Shown piece by piece: positions 52,589 through 61,768 of a DNA stretch of 64,000 nt. How positions within the stretch are numbered: the stretch's first letter is position 1; every line of letters starts with the position of its first letter. Both the position numbers and the translations under genes were made by a program. The notes beneath the pieces were generated by a model, which saw only the letters and a program-made list of their open reading frames with translations, had not been told where the DNA came from and made no database searches. The DNA is from Pedobacter sp. WC2423 (lineage in GTDB: Bacteria; Bacteroidota; Bacteroidia; Sphingobacteriales; Sphingobacteriaceae): positions 1,736,001-1,800,000 of the forward strand of contig NZ_CP162005.1 of NCBI RefSeq assembly GCF_040822065.1, in the 5' to 3' direction.

Positions 52589-53425
52589 TTATTTTTTTAA
52601 ATTAAACAACCATTCCGGGATCATATTAGTATCATACAGATCTGGATATACCGTATGCTCTAAACTTGAAATCTCCCAGTAGGTAAAATTTTTATTATTC
52701 ATTTTCCTGAGATACTCTACCAGCATCCTGTCGGGAGTTACAGGATTCTCGCTATCCTCATTCCCATGTATTATCCATATTGGCGACTTTGCCACTTTTT
52801 CGCTGAAGTCTTTATCAGGAATTCCGGAAATACTTACGGAAGCGGTTAATAAATCCGGATATCTGGTTAGTAAATTATACAGTGTAGATGCTCCCATTGA
52901 AAAACCTATTCCGAAAACACGTTGATCATCAACTTTCAATTCCTGGCTCAAACTTTTTATAAGTTCGGAAGTGGCCTCCATACAATAATCGTCCGGTACT
53001 GAATACATGCGTTTAAACTGGTCAAAAAGGTAGTTTGATGAACGTACAGGATATTGTATGGCTACTATATACGCAGGATATTTTTTACGGACATTTTCCT
53101 GTAGCCAATATTTAGGAAGCGTTGTCATCTGGTTCATATTATCTTTTCCTATCCCACCTGAATGGGGAAATATAATAACAAGCGGATATTTTTCCCCTTC
53201 CTTCACTGAAATGGGCATTAAAATTCTATAATTAAGTGTGGAATCTTTATAGTTAAATTTTCCATACTTATATAACGAATCGTTTAACTTCATTACTTCT
53301 CCCCGTTTCTCCTTTATCTCGTTTACAGAATACTTATTTTCAGTTAGCGTATAAGCGGAATGTGGTATTTTACACCCATCAAGTAGTAATATTCCTATAA
53401 GAAAAAACAAGCCTTTTTTTATCAT
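52589..53425 (-). CDS. lipoprotein alpha/beta-hydrolase (esterase/peptidase-like)
   Basis: A protein of 278 residues. The lipoprotein signal has its cysteine at position 18 (LLLDGCKI). The hydrolase fold has a PHSGGIG oxyanion loop, the nucleophile S176 in GIGFSMGAS, an aspartate in HGNEDSENP and a histidine in SSLEHTVYPD. It resembles the PHB-depolymerase or prolyl-oligopeptidase-like esterases. It starts 2 bases after the TE-bearing NRPS, so it belongs to the cluster. A role in trimming, releasing or degrading the exported product at the outer membrane or periplasm is likely but not proven. Confidence 0.85.
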   Translation of the reverse strand: MIKKGLFFLIGILLLDGCKIPHSAYTLTENKYSVNEIKEKRGEVMKLNDSLYKYGKFNYKDSTLNYRILMPISVKEGEKYPLVIIFPHSGGIGKDNMNQMTTLPKYWLQENVRKKYPAYIVAIQYPVRSSNYLFDQFKRMYSVPDDYCMEATSELIKSLSQELKVDDQRVFGIGFSMGASTLYNLLTRYPDLLTASVSISGIPDKDFSEKVAKSPIWIIHGNEDSENPVTPDRMLVEYLRKMNNKNFTYWEISSLEHTVYPDLYDTNMIPEWLFNLKK

Positions 53426-53427
53426 AA

Positions 53428-56400
53428 TTATTTAGCTTCCAGATTTAAATTCGAGAATATAAGGTTCGCAACAACTTTTGCAGGACCGGTAGCCATAGTC
53501 ATGTGATTTCCGGGTGTGAAGCTGATTTTAATTTCGCCATCACAATATTCACGGAAACCGTTGAATGGGGTATCATGGTTTCTCTCAAATTCTGAAGTTA
53601 ATTCGGGCTTAATAAGGGCAATATTTCCTTTATATATAGAAGTTGGTCTGTAGTTTTTAATTACGTAATTTGAATGATAAGCCTGCTCTATAAATCTGTC
53701 CATACCGATCTCATCTGGGTCAATATTTTCCTGAACAAGTAAAGCCCTGATTATTTTTTCATAATCTTCTCTCTGTTTATCATCATTGTCAAATTCAGGC
53801 CTGTACATATTTGGGTCTAATAATACCAAAGAGCTCACTTCCACGCCAAGAGCCTGTAGCTGTAATGCTATTTCGAAAGCTGTACTTCCTCCAAAAGACC
53901 AACCGCCCATGTGTATTCTTTTGCCTTTGCAGAGCTGAAGAACAGAATTCTTATAAAATCCCGCCAATGTTTCCAAATCTTTTGCCAGTACACTGTACTC
54001 TTCGACAGCAATAGTTTCGAAAACATAAAAATCAATTCCTTCTGGAACAAAAGGTTTTAATGTATTAAACAATGATGTTCCGGTAAGTGGTGGTATAAGG
54101 AAGAAAATATCCTTATTGTCGTCATTGCGATTCAGGATATGATATATCTCCTCTCTTTTGAAGTTTTTATTTTCGATCATGGTTTCTATGTAAACCGCCA
54201 GTTTCTCAATAGTATCATGCTGAAAGAGCTCTGCCCCTTTTAAACTTACATTAAACTCAACGCTTAATTTATATGCAGCCTTCATAGTTAAAATGGAATT
54301 TACCCCCATTTCAAAAAATTCTTCATCAATATAAATCACAGAATTTGGCATAATGTCTGTGAAAATTTCTTTTATTCTCTGTTCAGTGATGCTTTTTGTT
54401 CCAGTTCTGTTTTTATCTGTTACATTGATTAACCTCTTCAGAGATTGTATGTCTATTTTACCTGTATTAGTTCGTGGAAATTCATCAACAAAGAGTATTT
54501 TATTAGGAATCATATAGTTTGGCAACATATCCTTTAAAAAGTGTTTAAGATTGATATCGCTAAACTCTTCCACAGTTTTCACATGGCAGAAAGCCACTAG
54601 CCTTGCCATGGTAGGGTCTTCTACATCTACAGGAACTATTTTCGCCTTCATTATACCTTCAAACTTCTCCATTGCAAGTTCTATTTCTTCGGGCTCAATA
54701 CGGTATCCCCTCAGTTTTAACATCGCGTCTTTTCTTCCGGTAAACTGTAAAATACCATCCTGATCTATATACCCTAAGTCTCCGGTTTTTAATCCACGGA
54801 TCTGGTTTTTGTCATAAATGAAATTATTATTTGGACTTCCTATATAGCCTTTTGCCACACTTTTACTTTCGACATATATTTCTCCGATAATTCCTGATGG
54901 CAGCACATTGTTGTTATCGTCAATAATTTTAAACAGGGTATTGTGTATTGGTTTACCAAGAGCAAAATATCTTGAAGAATTATTAATATTAGTATTCAAA
55001 GCTTCGTTATAGGCAGTAGAAGACGCTTCTGTAGATCCGTATCTGCTAACGATTGTTGTTGCAGGCATAAGTTTTTTGAATAACCTGATATCTTCCATAG
55101 AAATTGCTTCCCCGCGTACTTCTAAGAAATTAAGTTTATTCAGGAAGTTTTCTTTACCGCTTTCAATAAGAAGTTTGATAAAACTTGGAGTAAGTGACAG
55201 TCGTGATATTTCTTTCTGGCCTACAGTTTCAACAAACTTATCTATATTATAATACAGATATTCTGGAAGGATAACTATTTTATTACCCTGTATAATTGCT
55301 TCCAATATATTTCTTATTGAAGGGCTAAAAGAAACCCTGATGTTAAGACAAAAGATATCCTGAGCATTGGAAGGATAATTTTGTACGAGGTATAGCAACC
55401 CATTTATTGTATTTTCATGCGATACCTTGACTATTTTAGGGATCCCGGTAGATCCTGATGTATAGTAGAGTGATAAAGTATCTGCAGGCTTGCTTTGTCT
55501 TTCGGAAATAAGGCTGTTTTCTGAAGGAATAGACTCCGGAACACGGATTATGGTACAGTTTTCTTTTACATAGGGTAAACGGTCTCCAAATAATGTTTTT
55601 TCTTCGGAACTTATGATACATGCCTGCAAATCAGTTTCCAAAGTTATAAGATTAAGCTGCTCTATCGGATAACCATGTTCTAAACTGATCACTGTACATC
55701 CGGCTTTTAAGATCCCAAGAATACTTACAATTAAATTGGTAGCATACTTAAGGTGAACCCCAACTGCACCAGTAATATTTTTCTGTATCAGTTGGTTGGC
55801 AACATAATTACTCTTTTCATCCAGCTCGGTAAATGTCAGGGAATTATTTTCGACATCTTCTATTGCTGTTTTTTCTTTATACTTCCTTAGTGCATCTGAA
55901 AATAGCTTTTGTACACCTGTATCTTTCTGGTCGAAATTTTCTCCGATCAGAATGGATCTTTCTACATCTTTTTTATATTCAAAAATATCCAGTTCCGAAT
56001 ACTTTCTGTCAGTCAGGTTTTCAAGATTATTATAAAGGCCTATTACAATATCAGCCATATCTTTAATTATATCTTGAGAAAATATATCTGATCTATAACT
56101 AATACTAAATGAAATTTTATCATTTTTTAAAGATGCCAGAACAGAAAGCGGAAAATGGGATATACTCTGACTTTCAGAAACCAGCCTTTGAATACTGACA
56201 TCATTAAATGTATCATCATTATTTTCCGAAACATCCTGAAAACTCAAATTTGCACTAAACAGGTTTTTAGAATTAATGGCCTCATAGATTTCCGGCGTAG
56301 ATATATAGGAATGTTCACGTGAATCTAAAAGCTGATAATGAAAATCAGAAATAGCTTTTATAATCGTTTCATGATGTTCAAAATCATTTGCTACAGGTAT

Positions 56401-57408
56401 TGTTGTAATCATAGGACCTATAATATCTCTAAACTTATCCTGGTCCATGTATCTATGAGTTATTGTATTGCCCCATACAAACTTTCTGCTTCTGAAATAT
56501 TTAGCGAAAACCAATCCGAAGAAGAAGTTAATCGCTGTATTATTAGTAAGCTTATGGTTTTTTAATATGTTCTGAGTGACATTATTCAAGTCGTATGCAA
56601 CATTTAATTCGGCATAAGTCTCCTTAAGTGTCTTCTTGGCAGGAACTATTTGCTCTATTGGTGTTGCTTCATAACGCTCTAACAGATTTTTCCAATATAA
56701 CAAACCTTTTTCATGGTTCTGTTTCAATAGCCATTTGGTATATTCTGAAAAAGGAACTGATGGAAAAACCTCAGGGGTAATATTATTTTGAAACCTGCTG
56801 TAATAGCCAAATAACTGTTTTAGCATAAGCTGCACAGATACAATATCTGCTATGATATGATGTATTTTTATAATGATAATATGCTTATCAAGCAGTGCAA
56901 ATTTTATCAGTGATTCTTTGGAAATATCAAAACTTCCCTGTCTGAAAGCCTCCTCCTCTTCGGGAAGTATTCTTTCACAAAAGAACTCACCGGTATCAAT
57001 AATTTTCGATTTAAAAATCTGTTCTGTAACATCATAATCAAATGAGGATTTTAAAATCTCATGGTTTGATACCAGAAATCCACATGCTTTTTTGAAAGCG
57101 TTATAATCTATCTCTCTTTCTGATTTAAAAGTAAGGTGGATAATATACCTGGAACTTTCTGGATTATTTTTAGCAAACCCCGCCAAACCTTCCTGAAAAG
57201 GCGTCATCCTGTAAACAGGGATAAGGTTTGCACTGTTTTTCGTTTCGAGGTGCTTTATCAGGTGTTCCTTGTTGCTTCTGATAGAGTCAATTAACGTTTT
57301 ATTTTCAGCGTCTTTTTTATTTAAGACGATATTTAAGTTGTAGGATTCGCTAAGGCTTACATCAATGTTATTAGCCTCAATATATGTCAATAATTCTTTA
57401 AGTTCCAT
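53428..57408 (-). CDS. NRPS: TubC-like docking domain-C-A-PCP-TE
   Basis: A synthetase of 1,326 residues. Residues 1-55 resemble TubC-type docking domains (LLTYIEANNIDVSLSESYNL). The C domain has HHIIAD at 183-188, with the usual glycine after the aspartate replaced by isoleucine. The A domain (about 500-1000) has LYYTSGSTGIPKI, YGSTEASST, TGDLGYI and GRKDAMLKLRGYRIE. The PCP has FFEMGVNSI. The TE at about 1110-1326 has GWSFGG with S1171, D1198 and H1302. The A pocket reads S-P-R-S-E-R-R-S-T-K against GrsA positions, so the amino-group aspartate (D235 in GrsA) is absent. It is the release module. It starts three bases after the PKS. Confidence 0.93.
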   Translation of the reverse strand: MELKELLTYIEANNIDVSLSESYNLNIVLNKKDAENKTLIDSIRSNKEHLIKHLETKNSANLIPVYRMTPFQEGLAGFAKNNPESSRYIIHLTFKSEREIDYNAFKKACGFLVSNHEILKSSFDYDVTEQIFKSKIIDTGEFFCERILPEEEEAFRQGSFDISKESLIKFALLDKHIIIIKIHHIIADIVSVQLMLKQLFGYYSRFQNNITPEVFPSVPFSEYTKWLLKQNHEKGLLYWKNLLERYEATPIEQIVPAKKTLKETYAELNVAYDLNNVTQNILKNHKLTNNTAINFFFGLVFAKYFRSRKFVWGNTITHRYMDQDKFRDIIGPMITTIPVANDFEHHETIIKAISDFHYQLLDSREHSYISTPEIYEAINSKNLFSANLSFQDVSENNDDTFNDVSIQRLVSESQSISHFPLSVLASLKNDKISFSISYRSDIFSQDIIKDMADIVIGLYNNLENLTDRKYSELDIFEYKKDVERSILIGENFDQKDTGVQKLFSDALRKYKEKTAIEDVENNSLTFTELDEKSNYVANQLIQKNITGAVGVHLKYATNLIVSILGILKAGCTVISLEHGYPIEQLNLITLETDLQACIISSEEKTLFGDRLPYVKENCTIIRVPESIPSENSLISERQSKPADTLSLYYTSGSTGIPKIVKVSHENTINGLLYLVQNYPSNAQDIFCLNIRVSFSPSIRNILEAIIQGNKIVILPEYLYYNIDKFVETVGQKEISRLSLTPSFIKLLIESGKENFLNKLNFLEVRGEAISMEDIRLFKKLMPATTIVSRYGSTEASSTAYNEALNTNINNSSRYFALGKPIHNTLFKIIDDNNNVLPSGIIGEIYVESKSVAKGYIGSPNNNFIYDKNQIRGLKTGDLGYIDQDGILQFTGRKDAMLKLRGYRIEPEEIELAMEKFEGIMKAKIVPVDVEDPTMARLVAFCHVKTVEEFSDINLKHFLKDMLPNYMIPNKILFVDEFPRTNTGKIDIQSLKRLINVTDKNRTGTKSITEQRIKEIFTDIMPNSVIYIDEEFFEMGVNSILTMKAAYKLSVEFNVSLKGAELFQHDTIEKLAVYIETMIENKNFKREEIYHILNRNDDNKDIFFLIPPLTGTSLFNTLKPFVPEGIDFYVFETIAVEEYSVLAKDLETLAGFYKNSVLQLCKGKRIHMGGWSFGGSTAFEIALQLQALGVEVSSLVLLDPNMYRPEFDNDDKQREDYEKIIRALLVQENIDPDEIGMDRFIEQAYHSNYVIKNYRPTSIYKGNIALIKPELTSEFERNHDTPFNGFREYCDGEIKISFTPGNHMTMATGPAKVVANLIFSNLNLEAK

Positions 57409-57411
57409 TAG

Positions 57412-60400
57412 TTAAAATGTTAATGTTATTTTATTATCGGTTATTATTTGTATTTCTTCTGAGATTTGCTGAAAATCTACAGCATCCATGAGTTTTTTCA
57501 GACTGTATTCTAAACTGAATTCTGATTTTATTTTATTCAGGATCACCATTGCTTTCAAAGAATCTCCACCCAGATCAAACATATTATCCTTTATTCCCAC
57601 CTCATCCACACACAATACTTCCTTAATTATATTTACCAGCTTAATTTCTGTTTCTGTTTCCGGTGCTAAATACTCCTTATTTGTAAACACTCTTTCTTGA
57701 GAGAACGTCACATGGTCCAGATCTTCTTCTTCTGTAATTTCGAGATATCCTGTTTCTACGTCCATTCTGCTTCTGGAAGCAATAACGAGATGCTCGCCGG
57801 ATGAAATAGATTTAAAAAGTATTTCGAGCATTTGAGAAACAGTAATTGACCTGCTTAAAATAGATTTATGCCTATATTCAGGTACATTTTTTAATGCTTC
57901 ATTAATCATTCCTACTCCTGATACAATTGGCCAGTGAACCGTTATACCATTGATATTTGATAAGCAATTGTCTAAGTAAGCGTTAGCCGCAATGTACCCC
58001 AACTGACCTATAAACGGTTTTGACACTGCACGTGATGAATAGCCTAAGAAAAATTGAAGAGTATTATCTTTCAAGATATGAACTAAGTTTTCAGTACCAT
58101 ATATTTTAGGATTAAACACGGCTGAATCATCCGTTCCCCTTCTTAAAATAATTCCATTGTAGTCTCCTACTCCAGCGGCGTGTATAACTCCAGTGATATT
58201 TCCTATTTCCTGTTGTGCAGATTCTATTTTCTCTTTAAGCAGGTTGAAATCTGAAAGATCAGCCTGCAGGTACATAACTCTGGCTCCATAGCTTTCGAGT
58301 AACTGTCTATTCTCGGTATTTTCATCACCTCTTCCAATAATTATTAAGTTAGCCTGCGAATTTTCGGTAATATGTTTAGCTACTGTAAAACCAAGCCCCC
58401 TTAAACCACCTGTTATCAGATAGGTATTTGACTGTGAAGGTCTGTAAGGATCTGACGGTAACTCAATTTCCTCAAATTTTTTAGTGAGCAGTTCTTTTTC
58501 TCTGATAGCATATTCAAAATGTATCTTTCCGTTCTTTTTAATCAGAGATAATATATCCTGTGAGAGATTGCCAAGTTCTGATACGTCCAGGCTGTTGGCT
58601 GTAATATTCTCAAATTCCACATTGACCATTTTAAGGGCGTTATATGCGGTAGCTTTTATTGCACTCGTTTTTTCATCTGGTTTTACTTTGTACAAGAGAT
58701 CTCCTATCAAAGTAATATTGAGTTTCTTATCAAAAAACACACTATCAAATCCTCTTACAAAATGAAAAATAGAACGGTAACCATATGAAAGTCCTTCTTC
58801 AGTTTTCTTATCTCCAAACCAGATATAATATATGGTTCTTGGTACAATACCTTTTTTCTTTAAATCAGAGAAAAGTCCGGAAGTTTGTTTCTCATCTGAA
58901 AAGTCAACAGATAAGATATTTTCAGCTATTTCAATTGAACAGTTATTTCTGTCTTGATTACAGATATATATGGTATTCTTGCCAAAGAAAGCAAGCTTTT
59001 CATAAACATTATGATCATCAGAGATCACGATAATTTGTTCTTCATCCTGATTGGTTTTGCTTTCAGAACCATCTGCCGCATGAGCTTCCCATTTTTCCCG
59101 ATATGTATAATATTCTTTTTCAGGTGCATGTAATTCTTCCTTTTGCAGCACTGGATTCATTATAATTTCATCAATAAACTCAACTTTTTCAAATGGGTAT
59201 ACTGGCGCCGATATGATATTACGGTCCTGAAATATTTTTTCCCAGCTTATCTGATATCCTTTCTCCCATAATAACGTAATGAAGTTAAACATCTGGTCGT
59301 ATTCACTGGATTCATTATTATAGGTATCATAAGTTTGGATACTGATATCTGTATTCTTTAATATTTTAGAGATCGTATTCCCGGGACCAATATTTATAAT
59401 TGTAAGATTATCTTTTCCGGGAAAAATTGTATCAACACACTTATCAAACAAAACAGGCATGGCCATATGATTAAGCCAATATTCTGATTCTATCACAAAG
59501 TTTTCGTTAACAATCCCCCCGCTGGCACAAGAAGTAAATGGAATTTGAGGCTTTTTAAATGTATAATTATCTAAAAAGGACTTAAACTCGTCTTTAATCA
59601 TCTCCGTAAAAGGAGTATGATAAGGTCCATCAGCTTCCAATTCGGTAAAGTGTGTATCCTGCTCTTTTAATTTTCCCTGTAATAGTATAATATTATCCTT
59701 CAATCCGGAAACAGTATAACTATCAGGTGAATTATATGCTGATATGAATACATTTTCTATCTCCTTTAAAATACCTTCAAGTTTTGACAGGGGAATACGA
59801 ACACTTATCATTTTACCTTCAGGCAAACGCGCCAGCAATTTTGCCCTCTTATATATAATACCTAGTGCTTCTTCAGGAGAAATAACCTCACTTAAGCATG
59901 CACAAACATATTCTCCGAAACTGTGTCCGATCAGGTAAGATGGTTTTAGTCCCATCTCTATTAATAATTGTGCGTATGAGTATTGAAAAGAAAAAATTAA
60001 AGGATTTGTATAATCTAATCTTTTCTGATTAATTTCTTCTCCATTCAAGAATGCATTTTTGTAATCTATATCAGAAATATTTTTTAATAGAGAAAAGCAC
60101 AGATCCATACAATTTTTAAAAACTGCAGAATGATGGTACATATGAACACCCATCCGGATGTAACCTGAACCTTGCCCGGAGAAGGCGAAAACCACGGGTT
60201 TATTATTTAGGGATGCTGTTTGCACTTTCGAATTTCCCCTGTAGAAATTCCGCAGCATCGAAATTAAATCTTCACGGGATTTGAATATAAAACTTTTTCT
60301 AAGCTCTAAACCGGATCGTGATTTCCGGTAAGTATAGGCCAGGTCATGAATATTTACTGTTTCATTTTCTATAAAATCTGAAACATTTAAGGCTATTTTT

Positions 60401-61767
60401 CTTAGTGCTTTTTCAGACTTTGCAGAAATGGTAAGAATATCCGTGAAATTATTTTCAAGCTTATTTTTTTCGGCAAGTGGGGCTTGCTCCAGAATAATGT
60501 GGGCATTAGTACCGCCTATCCCTAATGCAGTTACGGCTACTCTCAAAGGCGAATCTTTTTTTTCTATGTCTATAACCTCATTGTTTACATAAAAAGGGCC
60601 CTGTTCAAAGTTGATGTTTGGATTGGGAGCTTTAAAGTTAATACATGGCGGAATCTGCCTGTTTTCCAGACAAAGCGTAGCTTTTATAAAGCTTAGTATT
60701 CCGGCTGCATAACTGGTATGACCTATATTACTTTTCAGAGAACCTATTGGAATTCTATTTTCCCTTCCTAATCTGTATGCTTGGGTAAGCGACTCAACCT
60801 CAATAGGATCCCCTAAAGATGTTCCTGTACCATGGGTTTCTACATAAGATATGGTTTCAGGTAAAACCCTGCTGAATTTTAGTGCTTTTTCAATACATTC
60901 TTTCTGGCCGGTTACACTTGGAGCGGCATAGCCTATTCTCCTGTTAGAATCGTTATTGCATGCACTACCTTTAATTATTGAATAAATATGATCTTTATCT
61001 CTTATCGCATCTTTTAATTTTTTCAGGATTACAACTCCAATGCCTTCCCCCCAGGATGTTCCTGACGAATCTACATCAAAAGCCCTGCAGTGCCCGTCTT
61101 TTGATTCTACCCCTTCCTTATAGAGATAACCTTTCTCCTTGCTATTAAAAAAATTGACACCGGCCACTATGGAATACTTTGATTCTCCTAATAAAAGACT
61201 TTTACATCCTTCATGGATAGCAACCAGTGAACTTGAACATGCACTCATAATTGGCAGCGGCAAACCTGTAAAGCCAAATTTATAAGATAACAGCGCCGGA
61301 GTAAAATGATGGGCAGATAAAAAATTAAAGGAATAGAAATCTATAGGCAATTTATCTCTTAATGACCTAACATGCATTTGCCATGTAAAGTCTTCTATAA
61401 TACTTACAAATAAACTGCTGTTATCTATATTTTTAATATCAATTCCAGAATCCTCCACTGCTTCCCATATAGACTGATGAAGCATTCTGGTTTGTGGAGA
61501 AAGTAGCTGAGCTTCGTTCTTATTATATCCAAAGAAAGAATAATCGAAACTTTTTTTATTTTTCAACCGCCTGCTTTTGGATACGTATTCTTTATTCTCG
61601 GCTAATTCTCTTGGTACACCTGAAGCAACTATTTCATCAATAGTTAATTCATCAATAGGTTCAAACCCTTTTTTAAGCTGATCCCAAAATATATTATGAT
61701 TATCTGCAGTAGGTACTTTGCAAGATATCCCTATAACTGCAATTTCTAAACCTGTATATTCACTCAT
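57412..61767 (-). CDS. type I PKS: KS-AT-KR-ACP
   Basis: A single extension module of 1,451 residues. The KS is at about 8-430, with the catalytic triad C177 (SACSSSL), H312 (THGTGTSLGDP) and H350 (SNIGHT). The AT is at about 525-830, with GHSFGEY (S616) and a variant GPYHTPFT in place of the HAFH or YASH motif, so its extender unit cannot be read directly. The KR is at about 1145-1330, with GGLRGLG and the YIAAN catalytic tyrosine. The ACP has LGGDSLKA with S1403. It should add a beta-hydroxyacyl unit. It starts one base after the previous NRPS and ends three bases before the next. Confidence 0.94.
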   Translation of the reverse strand: MSEYTGLEIAVIGISCKVPTADNHNIFWDQLKKGFEPIDELTIDEIVASGVPRELAENKEYVSKSRRLKNKKSFDYSFFGYNKNEAQLLSPQTRMLHQSIWEAVEDSGIDIKNIDNSSLFVSIIEDFTWQMHVRSLRDKLPIDFYSFNFLSAHHFTPALLSYKFGFTGLPLPIMSACSSSLVAIHEGCKSLLLGESKYSIVAGVNFFNSKEKGYLYKEGVESKDGHCRAFDVDSSGTSWGEGIGVVILKKLKDAIRDKDHIYSIIKGSACNNDSNRRIGYAAPSVTGQKECIEKALKFSRVLPETISYVETHGTGTSLGDPIEVESLTQAYRLGRENRIPIGSLKSNIGHTSYAAGILSFIKATLCLENRQIPPCINFKAPNPNINFEQGPFYVNNEVIDIEKKDSPLRVAVTALGIGGTNAHIILEQAPLAEKNKLENNFTDILTISAKSEKALRKIALNVSDFIENETVNIHDLAYTYRKSRSGLELRKSFIFKSREDLISMLRNFYRGNSKVQTASLNNKPVVFAFSGQGSGYIRMGVHMYHHSAVFKNCMDLCFSLLKNISDIDYKNAFLNGEEINQKRLDYTNPLIFSFQYSYAQLLIEMGLKPSYLIGHSFGEYVCACLSEVISPEEALGIIYKRAKLLARLPEGKMISVRIPLSKLEGILKEIENVFISAYNSPDSYTVSGLKDNIILLQGKLKEQDTHFTELEADGPYHTPFTEMIKDEFKSFLDNYTFKKPQIPFTSCASGGIVNENFVIESEYWLNHMAMPVLFDKCVDTIFPGKDNLTIINIGPGNTISKILKNTDISIQTYDTYNNESSEYDQMFNFITLLWEKGYQISWEKIFQDRNIISAPVYPFEKVEFIDEIIMNPVLQKEELHAPEKEYYTYREKWEAHAADGSESKTNQDEEQIIVISDDHNVYEKLAFFGKNTIYICNQDRNNCSIEIAENILSVDFSDEKQTSGLFSDLKKKGIVPRTIYYIWFGDKKTEEGLSYGYRSIFHFVRGFDSVFFDKKLNITLIGDLLYKVKPDEKTSAIKATAYNALKMVNVEFENITANSLDVSELGNLSQDILSLIKKNGKIHFEYAIREKELLTKKFEEIELPSDPYRPSQSNTYLITGGLRGLGFTVAKHITENSQANLIIIGRGDENTENRQLLESYGARVMYLQADLSDFNLLKEKIESAQQEIGNITGVIHAAGVGDYNGIILRRGTDDSAVFNPKIYGTENLVHILKDNTLQFFLGYSSRAVSKPFIGQLGYIAANAYLDNCLSNINGITVHWPIVSGVGMINEALKNVPEYRHKSILSRSITVSQMLEILFKSISSGEHLVIASRSRMDVETGYLEITEEEDLDHVTFSQERVFTNKEYLAPETETEIKLVNIIKEVLCVDEVGIKDNMFDLGGDSLKAMVILNKIKSEFSLEYSLKKLMDAVDFQQISEEIQIITDNKITLTF

Positions 61768-61768
61768 G

